In this document: piece by piece, positions 27,402 through 36,013 of the stretch
Layout of the letters: every line of letters starts with the position of its first letter
Position numbering within the stretch: the stretch's first letter is position 1
Source: Rhizobium lentis
GTDB lineage: Bacteria > Pseudomonadota > Alphaproteobacteria > Rhizobiales > Rhizobiaceae
Direction: 5' to 3'
DNA: 64,000 nucleotides
NCBI RefSeq assembly: GCF_017352135.1
Contig: NZ_CP071455.1
Location: 558,001-622,000, forward strand
The notes under the pieces: model-generated
The model's input: only the letters and a program-made list of their open reading frames with translations
Told to the model about the DNA's origin: nothing
Database searches by the model: none
Position numbers and translations under genes: made by a program

Positions 27402-28259
27402 ATGGTGAAGATCGGCTTCTATACCTCGACTTTCAATGACCGCCCGCTGGAGGAAGTGGTGGATTTCGCCGCTTCGGCAGGTTTCGATGCAATCGAGATC
27501 GATGTCGGCGGCCATATCAAGACGCCCGACCGGGTGGAGGATGCCGTCTCGCTCGCCAGGAACCGCGGCCTCTTCGTCTCCTCGATCACCTTCTTCGGCA
27601 ACCAGCTCGATTCCGACCGCGACAAGCGCCGGGAGCTTCGGGCAAGAACCGCGGAATTTGCGGCCGCAATCGGCGAGACCGGCGTTCCGATCTTCGTGAT
27701 ATTCCCCGGCCGGGATGACACGACGAGCGAAGAAGCCAATTACGACGATTTCGCCGACTTCACGAACGGACTAATCGCAGAAACGCGGGCCAGCGGCCTC
27801 ACCTTCGCGATCGAGAACTGGCCCGGGCCGAGAGACAATTTCATCGGCACGACGCCGAAGGGATGGCAGGAGCTTTTCCGCCGGATTACGGACCGCCGCT
27901 TCGGTCTCGAATTCGATCCCTCGCATCTCGTCCGCATCGGCGTCGACCCCTATCGGGCGTTGGAGGCGGTCAAGGATCGTATCGCCATTCTGCACGCCAA
28001 GGATACGGCGATCGATAGAGAGGCCCTGCAGACGCTCGGCTATCACAGCAGGGGCTGGTGGCAATACAAGCTGCCGGGGCTCGGCCTTCTCGACTGGCCG
28101 CGGTTCCTCAGTCGGGCCCGTGGCTACGGCTTTAACGGCACGCTCTCGATCGAGCACGAGGATGCCGCCTATGGCTGGCCGAGCAAGGACTTGGCGGCGC
28201 GCAAGGAAGGCGAGCGCCTCGGCCTCGATTTTCTCAAGAGTGTCTTGAACGGACTTTGA
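27402..28259 (+). CDS. Sugar phosphate isomerase/epimerase-like TIM barrel
   Basis: This 285-residue xylose-isomerase-type barrel has conserved metal-ligand positions: FAIENWPGP (Glu), LEFDPSHL (Asp), ILHAKDT (His) and LSIEHEDA (Glu). The start reads KIGFYTSTFNDRPLEEVVDF, as in this family. The gene lies between ROK and ATPase genes, so it probably isomerises or epimerises the imported sugar after its oxidation. Exact substrate unknown. Confidence 0.88.
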   Translation: MVKIGFYTSTFNDRPLEEVVDFAASAGFDAIEIDVGGHIKTPDRVEDAVSLARNRGLFVSSITFFGNQLDSDRDKRRELRARTAEFAAAIGETGVPIFVIFPGRDDTTSEEANYDDFADFTNGLIAETRASGLTFAIENWPGPRDNFIGTTPKGWQELFRRITDRRFGLEFDPSHLVRIGVDPYRALEAVKDRIAILHAKDTAIDREALQTLGYHSRGWWQYKLPGLGLLDWPRFLSRARGYGFNGTLSIEHEDAAYGWPSKDLAARKEGERLGLDFLKSVLNGL

Positions 28260-28281
28260 CGGCGATTTCGGGAGGAGTTTC

Positions 28282-29436
28282 ATGGCCCATGTTTCGGTCA
28301 GCAATGCGCGCAAGGATTACGGCGCGTTCAAAGCCATCAAAGGCGTGTCGGTCGATATCGGCGACGGCGAATTCGTCGTCCTGGTCGGCCCCTCCGGCTG
28401 TGGAAAATCGACACTTCTCAGAATGATCGCGGGCCTCGAGGATATCACGTCGGGGAAGATCCAGATCGGCAAGCATATCGTCAACGAGCTTGCGCCCAAG
28501 GATCGCGACATCGCCATGGTGTTCCAGAACTACGCGCTGTATCCGCATATGACGGTGGCGAAAAACATGGGCTTTTCGCTGCGACTGAAACGCATGCCGA
28601 GATCGGAGATCGACCAGCGGGTCGACAATGCGGCGAAGATCCTCGGTCTCGAAAACCTCTTGGAACGCTATCCGAAGCAACTGTCCGGCGGCCAGCGGCA
28701 GCGCGTTGCCATGGGCCGGGCGATCGTGCGAGACCCGGCCGTCTTCCTTTTCGACGAACCCTTGTCGAACCTCGACGCCAAGCTCCGGGTGCAGATGCGC
28801 TCGGAGATCAAGGAGCTGCATCAGCGGCTGCAGACGACGACTATCTACGTCACCCACGACCAGATCGAGGCCATGACCATGGCCGACAAAATCGTCGTGA
28901 TGAAGGATGGGCTGATCGAACAATCCGGCTCGCCGCTCGAACTCTACGACCGCCCGAACAATCTCTTCGTCGCCGGCTTCATCGGCTCCCCGGCGATGAA
29001 TTTCATCCAGGGCACGATGGCCGACGACGGGTTCCGGACCGAGGACGGCCTGCTGCTGCCGAGCGAGCGCCGGCCGAAGGATGCCGTGACCTACGGCATC
29101 CGTCCCGAACATATCATGCTCGACCCAAACGGCATCGAGGTGACGACAATCGTCGTCGAGCCCACCGGCTCTGAAACCCTCGTCCTTGTCCGGCTGGGAG
29201 CCCAGGCGCTGACCTGCGTCTTCCGCGAGCGGATCCGGGCCGCCCCCGGAGACGTGCTGAGGATCGCGCCGGGTCACGACACCGTTCACCTGTTCGGCGT
29301 GAACGAACAGCGCATCACATCAGGCGAAGCGCCCTCAGCTAAGCCCGCCGAATGCCCCCTCCCCTTCGGCCGGGCGACGCCGGGGGCGCGTTATCAGCGC
29401 CCCCGGCCCAAAGGTTCCGGTCCTTTCCGGACATGA
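28282..29436 (+). CDS. Carbohydrate ABC transporter ATP-binding protein (UgpC/MsmK type)
   Basis: Walker A is GPSGCGKST, the signature is LSGGQRQRVAMGRAI, Walker B is VFLFDEPLSNLD, and the switch His is YVTHDQ. The C-terminal half is the regulatory TOBE region typical of MalK-like proteins. The last 30 or so residues (from PSAKPAECP) exceed the family's usual 350-360 residues and look like read-through into non-coding DNA. It is the last gene of the operon. Confidence 0.92.
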   Translation: MAHVSVSNARKDYGAFKAIKGVSVDIGDGEFVVLVGPSGCGKSTLLRMIAGLEDITSGKIQIGKHIVNELAPKDRDIAMVFQNYALYPHMTVAKNMGFSLRLKRMPRSEIDQRVDNAAKILGLENLLERYPKQLSGGQRQRVAMGRAIVRDPAVFLFDEPLSNLDAKLRVQMRSEIKELHQRLQTTTIYVTHDQIEAMTMADKIVVMKDGLIEQSGSPLELYDRPNNLFVAGFIGSPAMNFIQGTMADDGFRTEDGLLLPSERRPKDAVTYGIRPEHIMLDPNGIEVTTIVVEPTGSETLVLVRLGAQALTCVFRERIRAAPGDVLRIAPGHDTVHLFGVNEQRITSGEAPSAKPAECPLPFGRATPGARYQRPRPKGSGPFRT

Positions 29437-29471
29437 TGCAGCAGCAGCCAAGTGTTTGAACGAACACCGAA

Positions 29472-29493
29472 AAGGTTAATATGCGTTAACCTT
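29472..29493. promoter_or_regulatory. Palindrome upstream of repA
   Basis: AAGGTTAA-TATGCG-TTAACCTT is a perfect 8+8 inverted repeat with a 6-base centre. It lies just upstream of the repA -35 box and is a likely binding site for the RepA/RepB partition proteins. Confidence 0.5.
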
Positions 29494-29500
29494 AAAATTC

Positions 29501-29529
29501 TTGGCCGACATTGGAGAATCGCGGATAAT
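29501..29529 (+). promoter_or_regulatory. Promoter of repABC
   Basis: TTGGCC (29501-29506) and GATAAT (29524-29529) are 17 bp apart. They are 55-83 bp upstream of the repA ATG and sit between two inverted repeats, as expected of an autoregulated repABC promoter. Confidence 0.55.
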
Positions 29530-29566
29530 AACGGTTACAGGGGCTTTTGATCCCGAAAACCGTTAT
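29528..29566. promoter_or_regulatory. Inverted repeat at the repA leader, likely RepA operator
   Basis: ATAACGGTT (29528-29536) and AACCGTTAT (29558-29566) are perfect inverted copies with 21 bases between. The left arm overlaps the -10 box and the probable start of transcription. RepA proteins of repABC plasmids repress their own operon at such sites. Confidence 0.55.
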
Positions 29567-29583
29567 CCGAGAGATTGCTGCCG

Positions 29584-30792
29584 ATGAACGCTAATTTGAA
29601 CGCCATGATGGCCGCGCCATTGCATTTCGAGGATCAGATTCTCGAGCATGGCGACGTGATTTCGAAGAAGCTGCATCTCTTGAGCATGCAGCGCTTTCCG
29701 CCGAACGCGAAGAAGACATTGCGCAGCTTTTCCCTCGCCGAGGTCGCCAACTATGTCGGGGCCTCGCAGAGCACGCTGAAGAAACTGCATCTCGAAGGCA
29801 AGGGCCCCTGCCCGCAGACATCGCCCTCCGGTCGACGCTCCTACAGCGCCGAGCAGATGCTGGAGCTGAGGCGCTATCTCGATGCGCATGGCCGCTCCGA
29901 GAGCCGCATGTATGTTCCCCATCGCCGCGGCCATGAGAAACTGCAGGTCATCGCCGTCGTCAACTTCAAGGGCGGCTCGGGCAAGACGACGACAGCAGCC
30001 CATCTGGCCCAGCATCTGGCGCTGACCGGCCACCGCGTGCTGGCCGTCGATCTCGATCCGCAGGCCTCACTCTCTTCCCTGCACGGCTTCCAGCCGGAGT
30101 TCGACCAGGCCTCGTCGCTCTATGAGGCGATCCGCTACGATGGCGAGAGGAAGCCGCTCTCTGAGATCATCCACAAGACGAATTTCCCCGGCCTCGATAT
30201 CGTGCCGGCCAATCTCGACCTGCAGGAATATGAATACGACACGCCGCTCGCCATGGCCGACAAATCGACCAATGACGGCAAGACCTTCTTCACCCGCATC
30301 TCGCGCGCGCTCGCCGAGGTCGACGACCGCTACGACGTCGTCGTCATCGATTGCCCGCCGCAGCTCGGCTATCTCACGCTGACGGCGCTGACGGCGGCGA
30401 CCAGTGTCTTGATCACCATCCATCCGCAGATGCTCGACGTCATGTCGATGGGCCAGTTCCTGCTGATGCTCGGCGGCATCCTGAAGCCAATTCGCGCCGC
30501 CGGCGCCGAAGTGAATCTTTCCTGGTACCGCTATCTCATCACCCGATACGAGCCGACCGACGTGCCGCAGGCACAGATGGTCGGCTTCATGTCGACGATG
30601 TTCCACGAGTTCATGCTGAAACATCAGATGGTGAAATCGACAGCGATCTCGGATGCCGGGATCACCAAGCAGACGCTCTACGAGGTCGAACGCGCCTCGC
30701 TGAACCGGGGAACCTACGATCGCGCGCTGGAGGCGATGGACGCCGTCAACGCGGAGATCGCCGGCCTTATTCACCAGGCATGGGGGCGGTGA
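29584..30792 (+). CDS. repA: RepA, ParA-type partition ATPase
   Basis: 402 residues. The N-terminal part (LRSFSLAEVANYVGASQSTL) is the DNA-binding helix-turn-helix found in plasmid ParA proteins. The deviant Walker A motif is NFKGGSGKTTTAAHLAQHLA, followed by AVDLDPQASLS and VVIDCPPQLGYLTL. RepA segregates the plasmid with RepB and represses the operon. ATG 29584 follows a TTG at 29575 in the same frame. The stop is 69 bp before repB, with a parS-like site in the gap. Confidence 0.95.
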   Translation: MNANLNAMMAAPLHFEDQILEHGDVISKKLHLLSMQRFPPNAKKTLRSFSLAEVANYVGASQSTLKKLHLEGKGPCPQTSPSGRRSYSAEQMLELRRYLDAHGRSESRMYVPHRRGHEKLQVIAVVNFKGGSGKTTTAAHLAQHLALTGHRVLAVDLDPQASLSSLHGFQPEFDQASSLYEAIRYDGERKPLSEIIHKTNFPGLDIVPANLDLQEYEYDTPLAMADKSTNDGKTFFTRISRALAEVDDRYDVVVIDCPPQLGYLTLTALTAATSVLITIHPQMLDVMSMGQFLLMLGGILKPIRAAGAEVNLSWYRYLITRYEPTDVPQAQMVGFMSTMFHEFMLKHQMVKSTAISDAGITKQTLYEVERASLNRGTYDRALEAMDAVNAEIAGLIHQAWGR

Positions 30793-30793
30793 A

Positions 30794-30809
30794 ATTGTCG
30801 GCTGACAAA
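30794..30809. promoter_or_regulatory. parS-like site between repA and repB
   Basis: ATTGTCGGCTGACAAA is a near palindrome. It matches the repABC centromere consensus GTTNNCNGCNNNNAAC at all internal fixed positions and differs only at the first and last base. It begins one base after the repA stop. It probably binds RepB. Confidence 0.55.
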
Positions 30810-30861
30810 TTCACGGTTTCCTTGAACCGAATCAATGGAATGACCGCAATCGGAGGACGCG

Positions 30862-31836
30862 ATGGCACGAAAGAATCTCCTTGAAGGGCTGGCCGATATG
30901 CCCGACGAAAACGCGGGCGCGCCGAACTATCCGATGCGCGGAGCAGGCCGCTCGCTCGTCCGCTCGCTGGATGAGCTTGCCAAGCAGGCCGAGAAATTCC
31001 TGGAGGGCGAGGCGGTCGTCGACCTCGACCCCGATCTCGTCGAAGCCTCCTTCGTCAAGGACCGTCTGTCAGAGGATGACGATGACTTCCGCGCACTGGT
31101 GGAAGCGATCCGCGCCCGCGGCCAGGACACGCCAATCCTGGTGCGTCCCCATGGCAGGATCGACGGGCGCTATCAGGTTGTCTTCGGCCATCGGCGCCTG
31201 CGCGCGGCCCGCGAACTTGGCCGCAACGTCCGGGCCGTCGTCAAGACGATGGATGATCGCACCCATGTCATCGCCCAGGGGCAGGAGAATTCGGCGCGCG
31301 CCGACCTGACCTTCATCGAGCGGGCGCTCTTCGCCCGGCGGCTGGAAGAGCTCGGCTATGATAGGGAGGTCGTCTCGACGGCACTTGCCGCCAATGCGGC
31401 TTCGGTCTCGAAGATGATGTCGGTCATGGATCGCATCGCGCCGGAGATCGTCAAGGCGATCGGGGCGGCACCCGGTGTCGGCCGCGAGCGCTGGGTGGCG
31501 CTGTCGCTGCTCGCCGGCAAATCGGCCAATGCGGCAAACGTCGCCAAGGTCCTGCAGGACGACAACTTTCATCAGCTACCTTCCGACAAACGTTTCGAAG
31601 CGCTCTACACGGCGCTGAACAAAAGCGCGCGGCCAGTGAAGAAAACCGTCGCCGCGAGGAAGGTCAAATGGCAGCCGCGGGATAAGACGGTCCAGGCGGA
31701 AATGAAAAATGACGGCAAGGCGTTCTCGCTCTCGATGAAGGCGAAAAATGCCGGCCGCTTCGGAGAATTTCTCTCCAGCAGGCTGGATGCGCTCTATGAG
31801 CAATTCCTCGCCGAGGAGGGCAAACAAGGAGACTGA
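30862..31836 (+). CDS. repB: RepB, ParB-type centromere-binding protein
   Basis: This 324-residue protein has the ParB/Spo0J nuclease-like domain (FRALVEAIRARGQDTPILV, then YQVVFGHRRLRAARELGRNV) and a central helix-turn-helix region (ALAANAASVSKMMSVMDRI). It binds the plasmid centromere and works with RepA. GGAGGACGCG precedes the ATG. It is followed by the ctRNA gene on the opposite strand and by repC. Confidence 0.95.
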   Translation: MARKNLLEGLADMPDENAGAPNYPMRGAGRSLVRSLDELAKQAEKFLEGEAVVDLDPDLVEASFVKDRLSEDDDDFRALVEAIRARGQDTPILVRPHGRIDGRYQVVFGHRRLRAARELGRNVRAVVKTMDDRTHVIAQGQENSARADLTFIERALFARRLEELGYDREVVSTALAANAASVSKMMSVMDRIAPEIVKAIGAAPGVGRERWVALSLLAGKSANAANVAKVLQDDNFHQLPSDKRFEALYTALNKSARPVKKTVAARKVKWQPRDKTVQAEMKNDGKAFSLSMKAKNAGRFGEFLSSRLDALYEQFLAEEGKQGD

Positions 31837-31841
31837 ACCGC

Positions 31842-31899
31842 AAAAGAAAAAGGCCCCCAAACGAACGAGTCGTGGAAGCCCTTCTCACATCCTTAGCAA
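31842..31899 (-). ncRNA. repABC antisense RNA (ctRNA / incA type)
   Basis: The repB-repC gap carries a minus-strand RNA gene of about 57 nt. Its promoter is at 31905-31933. It ends in an intrinsic terminator: GGCTTCC at one side and GGGGGCC at the other pair fully (two G-U pairs) across 31852-31880, followed by T5-C-T4 in the RNA direction. In this plasmid family the RNA pairs with the repC leader and lowers RepC synthesis, fixing copy number and incompatibility. Confidence 0.8.
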
Positions 31900-31904
31900 G
31901 ACAG

Positions 31905-31933
31905 AGAATCGCATTTTCACGAATCCCAGTCAA
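31905..31933 (-). promoter_or_regulatory. Promoter of the antisense RNA
   Basis: On the minus strand TTGACT (31933-31928) and GATTCT (31910-31905) are exactly 17 bp apart, a strong sigma-70-type match, and direct transcription into the ctRNA. It is the best promoter I see in the window. Confidence 0.75.
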
Positions 31934-32046
31934 GAGTCCTGCGGCGCCCTCGCGTCTCTTCAGACGCAGAAATGACGCGGCAGCACCCTCAAGCCTCGCA
32001 TCGTTTCGGTGAGCGGATTTCTTTTGCCTGATTAAAGGTGAAGGAA

Positions 32047-33351
32047 ATGGAGAGTGAATATGTGACGACGCCCTTTGGGCGGCGACCGATGACGCTTGCC
32101 TTGCTGTTGAAACAGCGGCGCGGCGAAGCAATCGCGGCCGGGACGACGCGCAACAAATGGAAACTGTTCCGATCGGTCTGCGAGGCCAGGGCAGGGCTCG
32201 GCGTGACCGACCGGGCGCTCACCGTGCTCGATGCGCTGCTGACCTTTTATCCCGAGGACGAACTCTCCGGCGAAAAACCGCTGGTCGTCTTTCCCTCGAA
32301 CGCGCAGCTTTCGCTTCGAGCCCGCGGCATGGCACCCGCGACGCTCCGCCGGCACCTCGCCGTGCTCGTCGAGGCCGGCCTCATCTCCCGCAAGGACAGC
32401 CCGAACGGCAAGCGTTACATGCGCCGCGGCCGGGACGGCGGCATCGACGAGGCCTATGGCTTCAGCCTCACCCCGCTGTTGGCCCGCGCAGGCGAGATAG
32501 AAGCGATCGCGGCGCGGATCGCCGCCGACCGCCAGATGCTGCGCGGAATGAAGGAGTGGCTGACGATCTGCCGGCGCGACATCGCCAAGCTCCTTGCCGC
32601 CGCCGTCGAGGAAGCGGTTCCGGGCGACTGGGAATGTATGTCTTCGATGTTCCAGACGATCCTGCAACGCATTCCACGCGCCGCAACGATCGAAAACCTC
32701 ACGCCGATCCTCGAAGAGCTGGAGACGATTCGTGAAGAAATAGTCAAGTTATTGGAACTACATGAGAAAATTCCGATAGCGAGCACCAGTGAATCCCAGA
32801 TTGAGCGCCACATACAGAATTCTCACACCGAATCCATATCTGAATCTGAACCGGGCTTGGGGACAGGGCCGGGGACGACGGCGGCCGGACAGACTGAGCG
32901 GGATCAGCAACCGGGAACGAAGCCGCATGATGACAGCCTGAAAGCGCAAACAAATGGCAGGGAGGGATCGCGCTTCGCCGTCCGGTCGAGGGCAGGCGAA
33001 CTGGATTCCTTCCCGCTCGCCACGGTTCTGCAGGCCTGCCCCGACATCGTCGACTATGGACCAGGCGGAGGAATCGCCAGTTGGCGGGATTTCATGGCGG
33101 CGGCCATTGTCGTGCGCACGATGCTCGGCGTCAGCCCTTCGGCTTATGAGGCAGCGGCGGCAGTGATGGGACCGGAAACCGCCGCCATCGTCATGGCCTG
33201 CATCCTGGAGAGGGCACGGGAGATCAACTCCCCGGGCGGTTACCTCAGGGATCTCACGCGGCGGGCCCAAAGGGGCGGATTCGCGCTCGGTCCGATGTTG
33301 AAGGCGCTCCTGCGCGTCAACGGCCGGCTTCGCTGCAGAATCGACGGGTGA
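32047..33351 (+). CDS. repC: RepC replication initiator
   Basis: 434 residues from the ATG at 32047 (a GTG at 32038 also fits). The start VTTPFGRRPMTLALLLKQ is the signature of RepC. DALLTFYPEDELSGEKPLVVFPSNAQLSLRARGMA contains the conserved winged-helix DNA-binding part, and LRRHLAVLVEAGLISRKDSPNGKRY follows. The origin of repABC plasmids lies inside repC, in its AT-rich middle. Expression is limited by the antisense RNA upstream. Confidence 0.95.
   Translation: MESEYVTTPFGRRPMTLALLLKQRRGEAIAAGTTRNKWKLFRSVCEARAGLGVTDRALTVLDALLTFYPEDELSGEKPLVVFPSNAQLSLRARGMAPATLRRHLAVLVEAGLISRKDSPNGKRYMRRGRDGGIDEAYGFSLTPLLARAGEIEAIAARIAADRQMLRGMKEWLTICRRDIAKLLAAAVEEAVPGDWECMSSMFQTILQRIPRAATIENLTPILEELETIREEIVKLLELHEKIPIASTSESQIERHIQNSHTESISESEPGLGTGPGTTAAGQTERDQQPGTKPHDDSLKAQTNGREGSRFAVRSRAGELDSFPLATVLQACPDIVDYGPGGGIASWRDFMAAAIVVRTMLGVSPSAYEAAAAVMGPETAAIVMACILERAREINSPGGYLRDLTRRAQRGGFALGPMLKALLRVNGRLRCRIDG
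32725..32860 (+). other. AT-rich segment inside repC, probable replication origin
   Basis: This piece of repC is clearly richer in A and T than its surroundings (for example AAATAGTCAAGTTATTGGAA at 32738-32757). In studied repABC plasmids oriV is in such an AT-rich part of repC. No iterated sequence is visible, as is usual in this family. Confidence 0.5.
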
Positions 33352-33503
33352 GCCCGGTTGGTCGCCTGTTCGCGCGCCGCACCCGCCAGCGCCTCCATGA
33401 ACCGGTTGATATCGACGATGAGGCGGCCGAGGTGTTTGCCGACCGACGCGATTGTCAGCCTGCGCGCCCTATCGGCTCTTATGGATGCACATCTCCAGCC
33501 GCA

Positions 33504-33983
33504 TTACCCCGCTCTGGCTGATGCGTTCTTCTTGCTGAGGAGGGCTGCGCGAATTTGTTCGTTCTTGCTCAGAAGGGGAGGGGCAACAGGGGCGGGCTCG
33601 GGCGTCTCGGCCTTGGCGGCGCTCTGCTTGAGGCTCAGGAAGCGCTTCTGCGCGACCAGCCGGTCCTCCTGCGACAGTTCTTCGACCGGTTCTCCGTCAA
33701 GGTTGTGGCGCATGGAATCGGGCTGGGCGCTGGCGAAATAGTAGCGCCGGCAATGGACGTAGGCAGCGGTCGCGCGCCTCAGAGTCGTCACACCGGCATC
33801 GGGCTTCAGGAGCGGGCGCAGCTCGTTGAACAGGCCGACGGCGAAGGGGAGGATCGGATCACCGGGTTTGGCCGGAAGCACGCCGACCGGCCGGATCAAC
33901 AGCGTGTTGATCGCGTTTGCCTTCTCAACGTCAAGCTCGGTCGCCGCAATGGGGCCGCGGCTGATCTTCCAGGGTTTGTCCAT
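33504..33983 (-). CDS. ProQ/FinO-domain RNA-binding protein
   Basis: This 159-residue protein has a ProQ/FinO fold: [40 protein letters not shown], and [20 protein letters not shown] fit the conserved positions of the family. The N-terminal part ([20 protein letters not shown]) is a short extension. Such proteins bind structured RNAs and often help antisense RNAs pair. GGAGGATGC precedes the ATG. It starts convergently 152 bp after repC, so a role in ctRNA or plasmid control is an attractive inference. Confidence 0.75.
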   Translation of the reverse strand: MDKPWKISRGPIAATELDVEKANAINTLLIRPVGVLPAKPGDPILPFAVGLFNELRPLLKPDAGVTTLRRATAAYVHCRRYYFASAQPDSMRHNLDGEPVEELSQEDRLVAQKRFLSLKQSAAKAETPEPAPVAPPLLSKNEQIRAALLSKKNASARAG

Positions 33984-34229
33984 GCATCCTCCATAGCGGC
34001 CGACTGTGATGGTATCTTGACGGACTGGGCCAATAGCGCTCCGGCTCGCATATTGCTAGTCCCGCTGCGAGCCGGGGCACGAGACGCCATTTTCCGGGCG
34101 GATATAGGCTGGCTTCATCGGCCGGCCATTCTACATAATCGTTTTTATCGCGGAATGTGCATTGACCTCCCGCTTCGATTACACTTCTTATCCGCGCCCA
34201 GGATTGGTGAGCGGCCGCGGGGAGGATGC

Positions 34230-35123
34230 ATGCGGGTTTTTTCGAGTATTGAAGAGCTGCGGCACACGCTCGATGCGCTGAAGCGGCAAGGGCGCACCGT
34301 CGGCCTCGTGCCAACGATGGGTTACCTCCACGCCGGTCACATGCAGCTTGTCGCACGCGCCCGCGCCGAGAACGACATCGTCGTCGTCTCGATCTTCGTC
34401 AATCCGCTGCAGTTCGGCCCGGCGGAAGACCTCAGCAAATATCCGCGCGATCTGGAGCGCGACGCGGCCATGCTGAAACAGGCCGGGGTCAATTTCCTTT
34501 TTTCGCCCGGCGTCGAGGACATGTATCCGCGGCCGATGCAGACCGTGGTCGATCTTCCCGACCTTGGTCGTGAGCTGGAAGGGGCTGTCCGGCCCGGGCA
34601 TTTTGCCGGCGTTGCGACGGTCGTCTGCAAGCTTTTCAACATCGTGCAGCCGCAGACCGCTTATTTCGGAGAGAAGGACTACCAGCAGGTGGTCATTATC
34701 AGGCGCATGGTGGAGGATCTCGCCGTGCCGGTGCGTGTCATTGCAGTGCCGACTGTCAGAGACGTCGACGGCCTGGCTTTGTCGTCGCGCAACGTTTATC
34801 TCAGCAAGGCGGAACGGCGCGCCGCGGTGATCATTCCTCAGACCCTTGAGGAAGCCGAGCGTCTGGTTACCGGCGGCCTCGCGGATCCTGCGGAGCTGGA
34901 GACAAAACTCATGACCTTTCTCGGCCGCGAGCCGTTGGTAAAGCCCGAGGTCGTCGCCGTGAGGGATGCCGCGACGCTTGAGCCGGTCACGACGATCACA
35001 GCGCCTGTCGTCGTTGCGCTCTTCGTGCGGGTCGGCTCGACACGGCTTCTCGACAACAGGGTCGTCGGGGGTAACAAGCTGAGCGGCGAGCAAGGCTTGC
35101 CGGGAAAGGGAGTGAGCAGATGA
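34230..35123 (+). CDS. panC: Pantothenate synthetase
   Basis: It joins pantoate and beta-alanine with ATP to give pantothenate. The HIGH-type motif is [20 protein letters not shown], and [15 protein letters not shown] is the KMSKS-like loop. [16 protein letters not shown] and [20 protein letters not shown] are family signatures. The ATG at 34230 follows GGGGAGGATGC; a long upstream extension in the same frame overlaps the ProQ gene and is rejected. The 297-residue length is normal. Its last four bases overlap panB. Confidence 0.95.
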   Translation: MRVFSSIEELRHTLDALKRQGRTVGLVPTMGYLHAGHMQLVARARAENDIVVVSIFVNPLQFGPAEDLSKYPRDLERDAAMLKQAGVNFLFSPGVEDMYPRPMQTVVDLPDLGRELEGAVRPGHFAGVATVVCKLFNIVQPQTAYFGEKDYQQVVIIRRMVEDLAVPVRVIAVPTVRDVDGLALSSRNVYLSKAERRAAVIIPQTLEEAERLVTGGLADPAELETKLMTFLGREPLVKPEVVAVRDAATLEPVTTITAPVVVALFVRVGSTRLLDNRVVGGNKLSGEQGLPGKGVSR

Positions 35124-35941
35124 GCGCGGTCGGATCTCAGAAGCGCCTTACGCCAGCGCGCATCTCTACCATGAAGGGCGGCAAACCGATTGTCTGCCTG
35201 ACCGCCTATACGACGCCGATGGCGCGGCTGCTCGACGAGCATTGCGACCTGCTGCTGGTCGGAGATTCGCTCGGCATGGTGCTCTATGGCATGGAGACCA
35301 CGATCGGTGTCACCATCGATATGATGATCGCCCATGGCAAGGCTGTCATGCGCGGCGTCTCCACGGCCTGCGTCGTCGTTGACATGCCGTTCGGCAGTTA
35401 CCAGGAATCGAAAGAGACCGCCTTCCGCAACGCCGTCCGCATTCTCCAGGAAACCGGTTGCGATGCCGTCAAACTGGAAGGCGGCGAGGAGATGGCCGAG
35501 ACCATCGCCTTTTTGACGAAGCGAGGGATCCCGGTCATGGGGCATATCGGGCTGATGCCGCAACAGGTTCAGACCGCAGGCGGCTATCGCTCCGTCGGGC
35601 ATTCCGAACACGAGACCTCGAAAATCCGGCGCGATGCGCATGCCATCGGCGGCTCGGGCGCCTTTGCTGTCGTCGTCGAGGGCACGGTGGAACCGCTCGC
35701 TCGCGAAGTGACGGCCGCCGTGCACATCCCGACCATCGGGATCGGCGCCTCATCCGCCTGCGACGGCCAGGTCCTCGTTTCCGATGATATTCTTGGGCTC
35801 TTCAACGATTTCACGCCGCGTTTCGTCAAGCGCTACGATGAGCTCGGCAAGAGGGTCGCGGCAGCCGCAGCCGCCTATGCCGAGGAGGTGCGCTCGCGAA
35901 AGTTTCCGGCAGCCGAACATACCTTCAAGCGGCGGTCGTAA
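35120..35941 (+). CDS. panB: 3-methyl-2-oxobutanoate hydroxymethyltransferase
   Basis: It makes ketopantoate from alpha-ketoisovalerate and methylenetetrahydrofolate. [40 protein letters not shown] and [15 protein letters not shown] are family signatures, the first Asp of DSLG binding metal. VEGTVEPLA and [20 protein letters not shown] complete the active site. The ATG overlaps the panC stop by four bases. With panC it gives two steps of pantothenate synthesis on this replicon. Confidence 0.95.
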   Translation: MSAVGSQKRLTPARISTMKGGKPIVCLTAYTTPMARLLDEHCDLLLVGDSLGMVLYGMETTIGVTIDMMIAHGKAVMRGVSTACVVVDMPFGSYQESKETAFRNAVRILQETGCDAVKLEGGEEMAETIAFLTKRGIPVMGHIGLMPQQVQTAGGYRSVGHSEHETSKIRRDAHAIGGSGAFAVVVEGTVEPLAREVTAAVHIPTIGIGASSACDGQVLVSDDILGLFNDFTPRFVKRYDELGKRVAAAAAAYAEEVRSRKFPAAEHTFKRRS

Positions 35942-35965
35942 GGCGATGGCGCCTGCCATTCACTC

Positions 35966-35989
35966 TTTCCCACAAGGAAGGGTTTTTGG
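35966..35989. terminator. Weak terminator between panB and oxyR
   Basis: CTTTCC-CACAA-GGAAGG forms a short stem (one G-U pair) and is followed by GTTTTTGGG. It lies between two convergent genes and could end the panCB transcript. Confidence 0.4.
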
Positions 35990-36013
35990 GTTCAACGGGA
36001 CAGCCATCGTCCG

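Noticed and set aside
26121..27515. A 464-codon minus-strand open frame
   Set aside because: It lies over the ROK gene, which has clear motifs; the antisense frame is an effect of high GC codon use.
33555..34229. N-terminal extension of panC by 225 codons
   Set aside because: It overlaps the ProQ/FinO gene on the other strand, and PanC is complete from ATG 34230 with a ribosome site.
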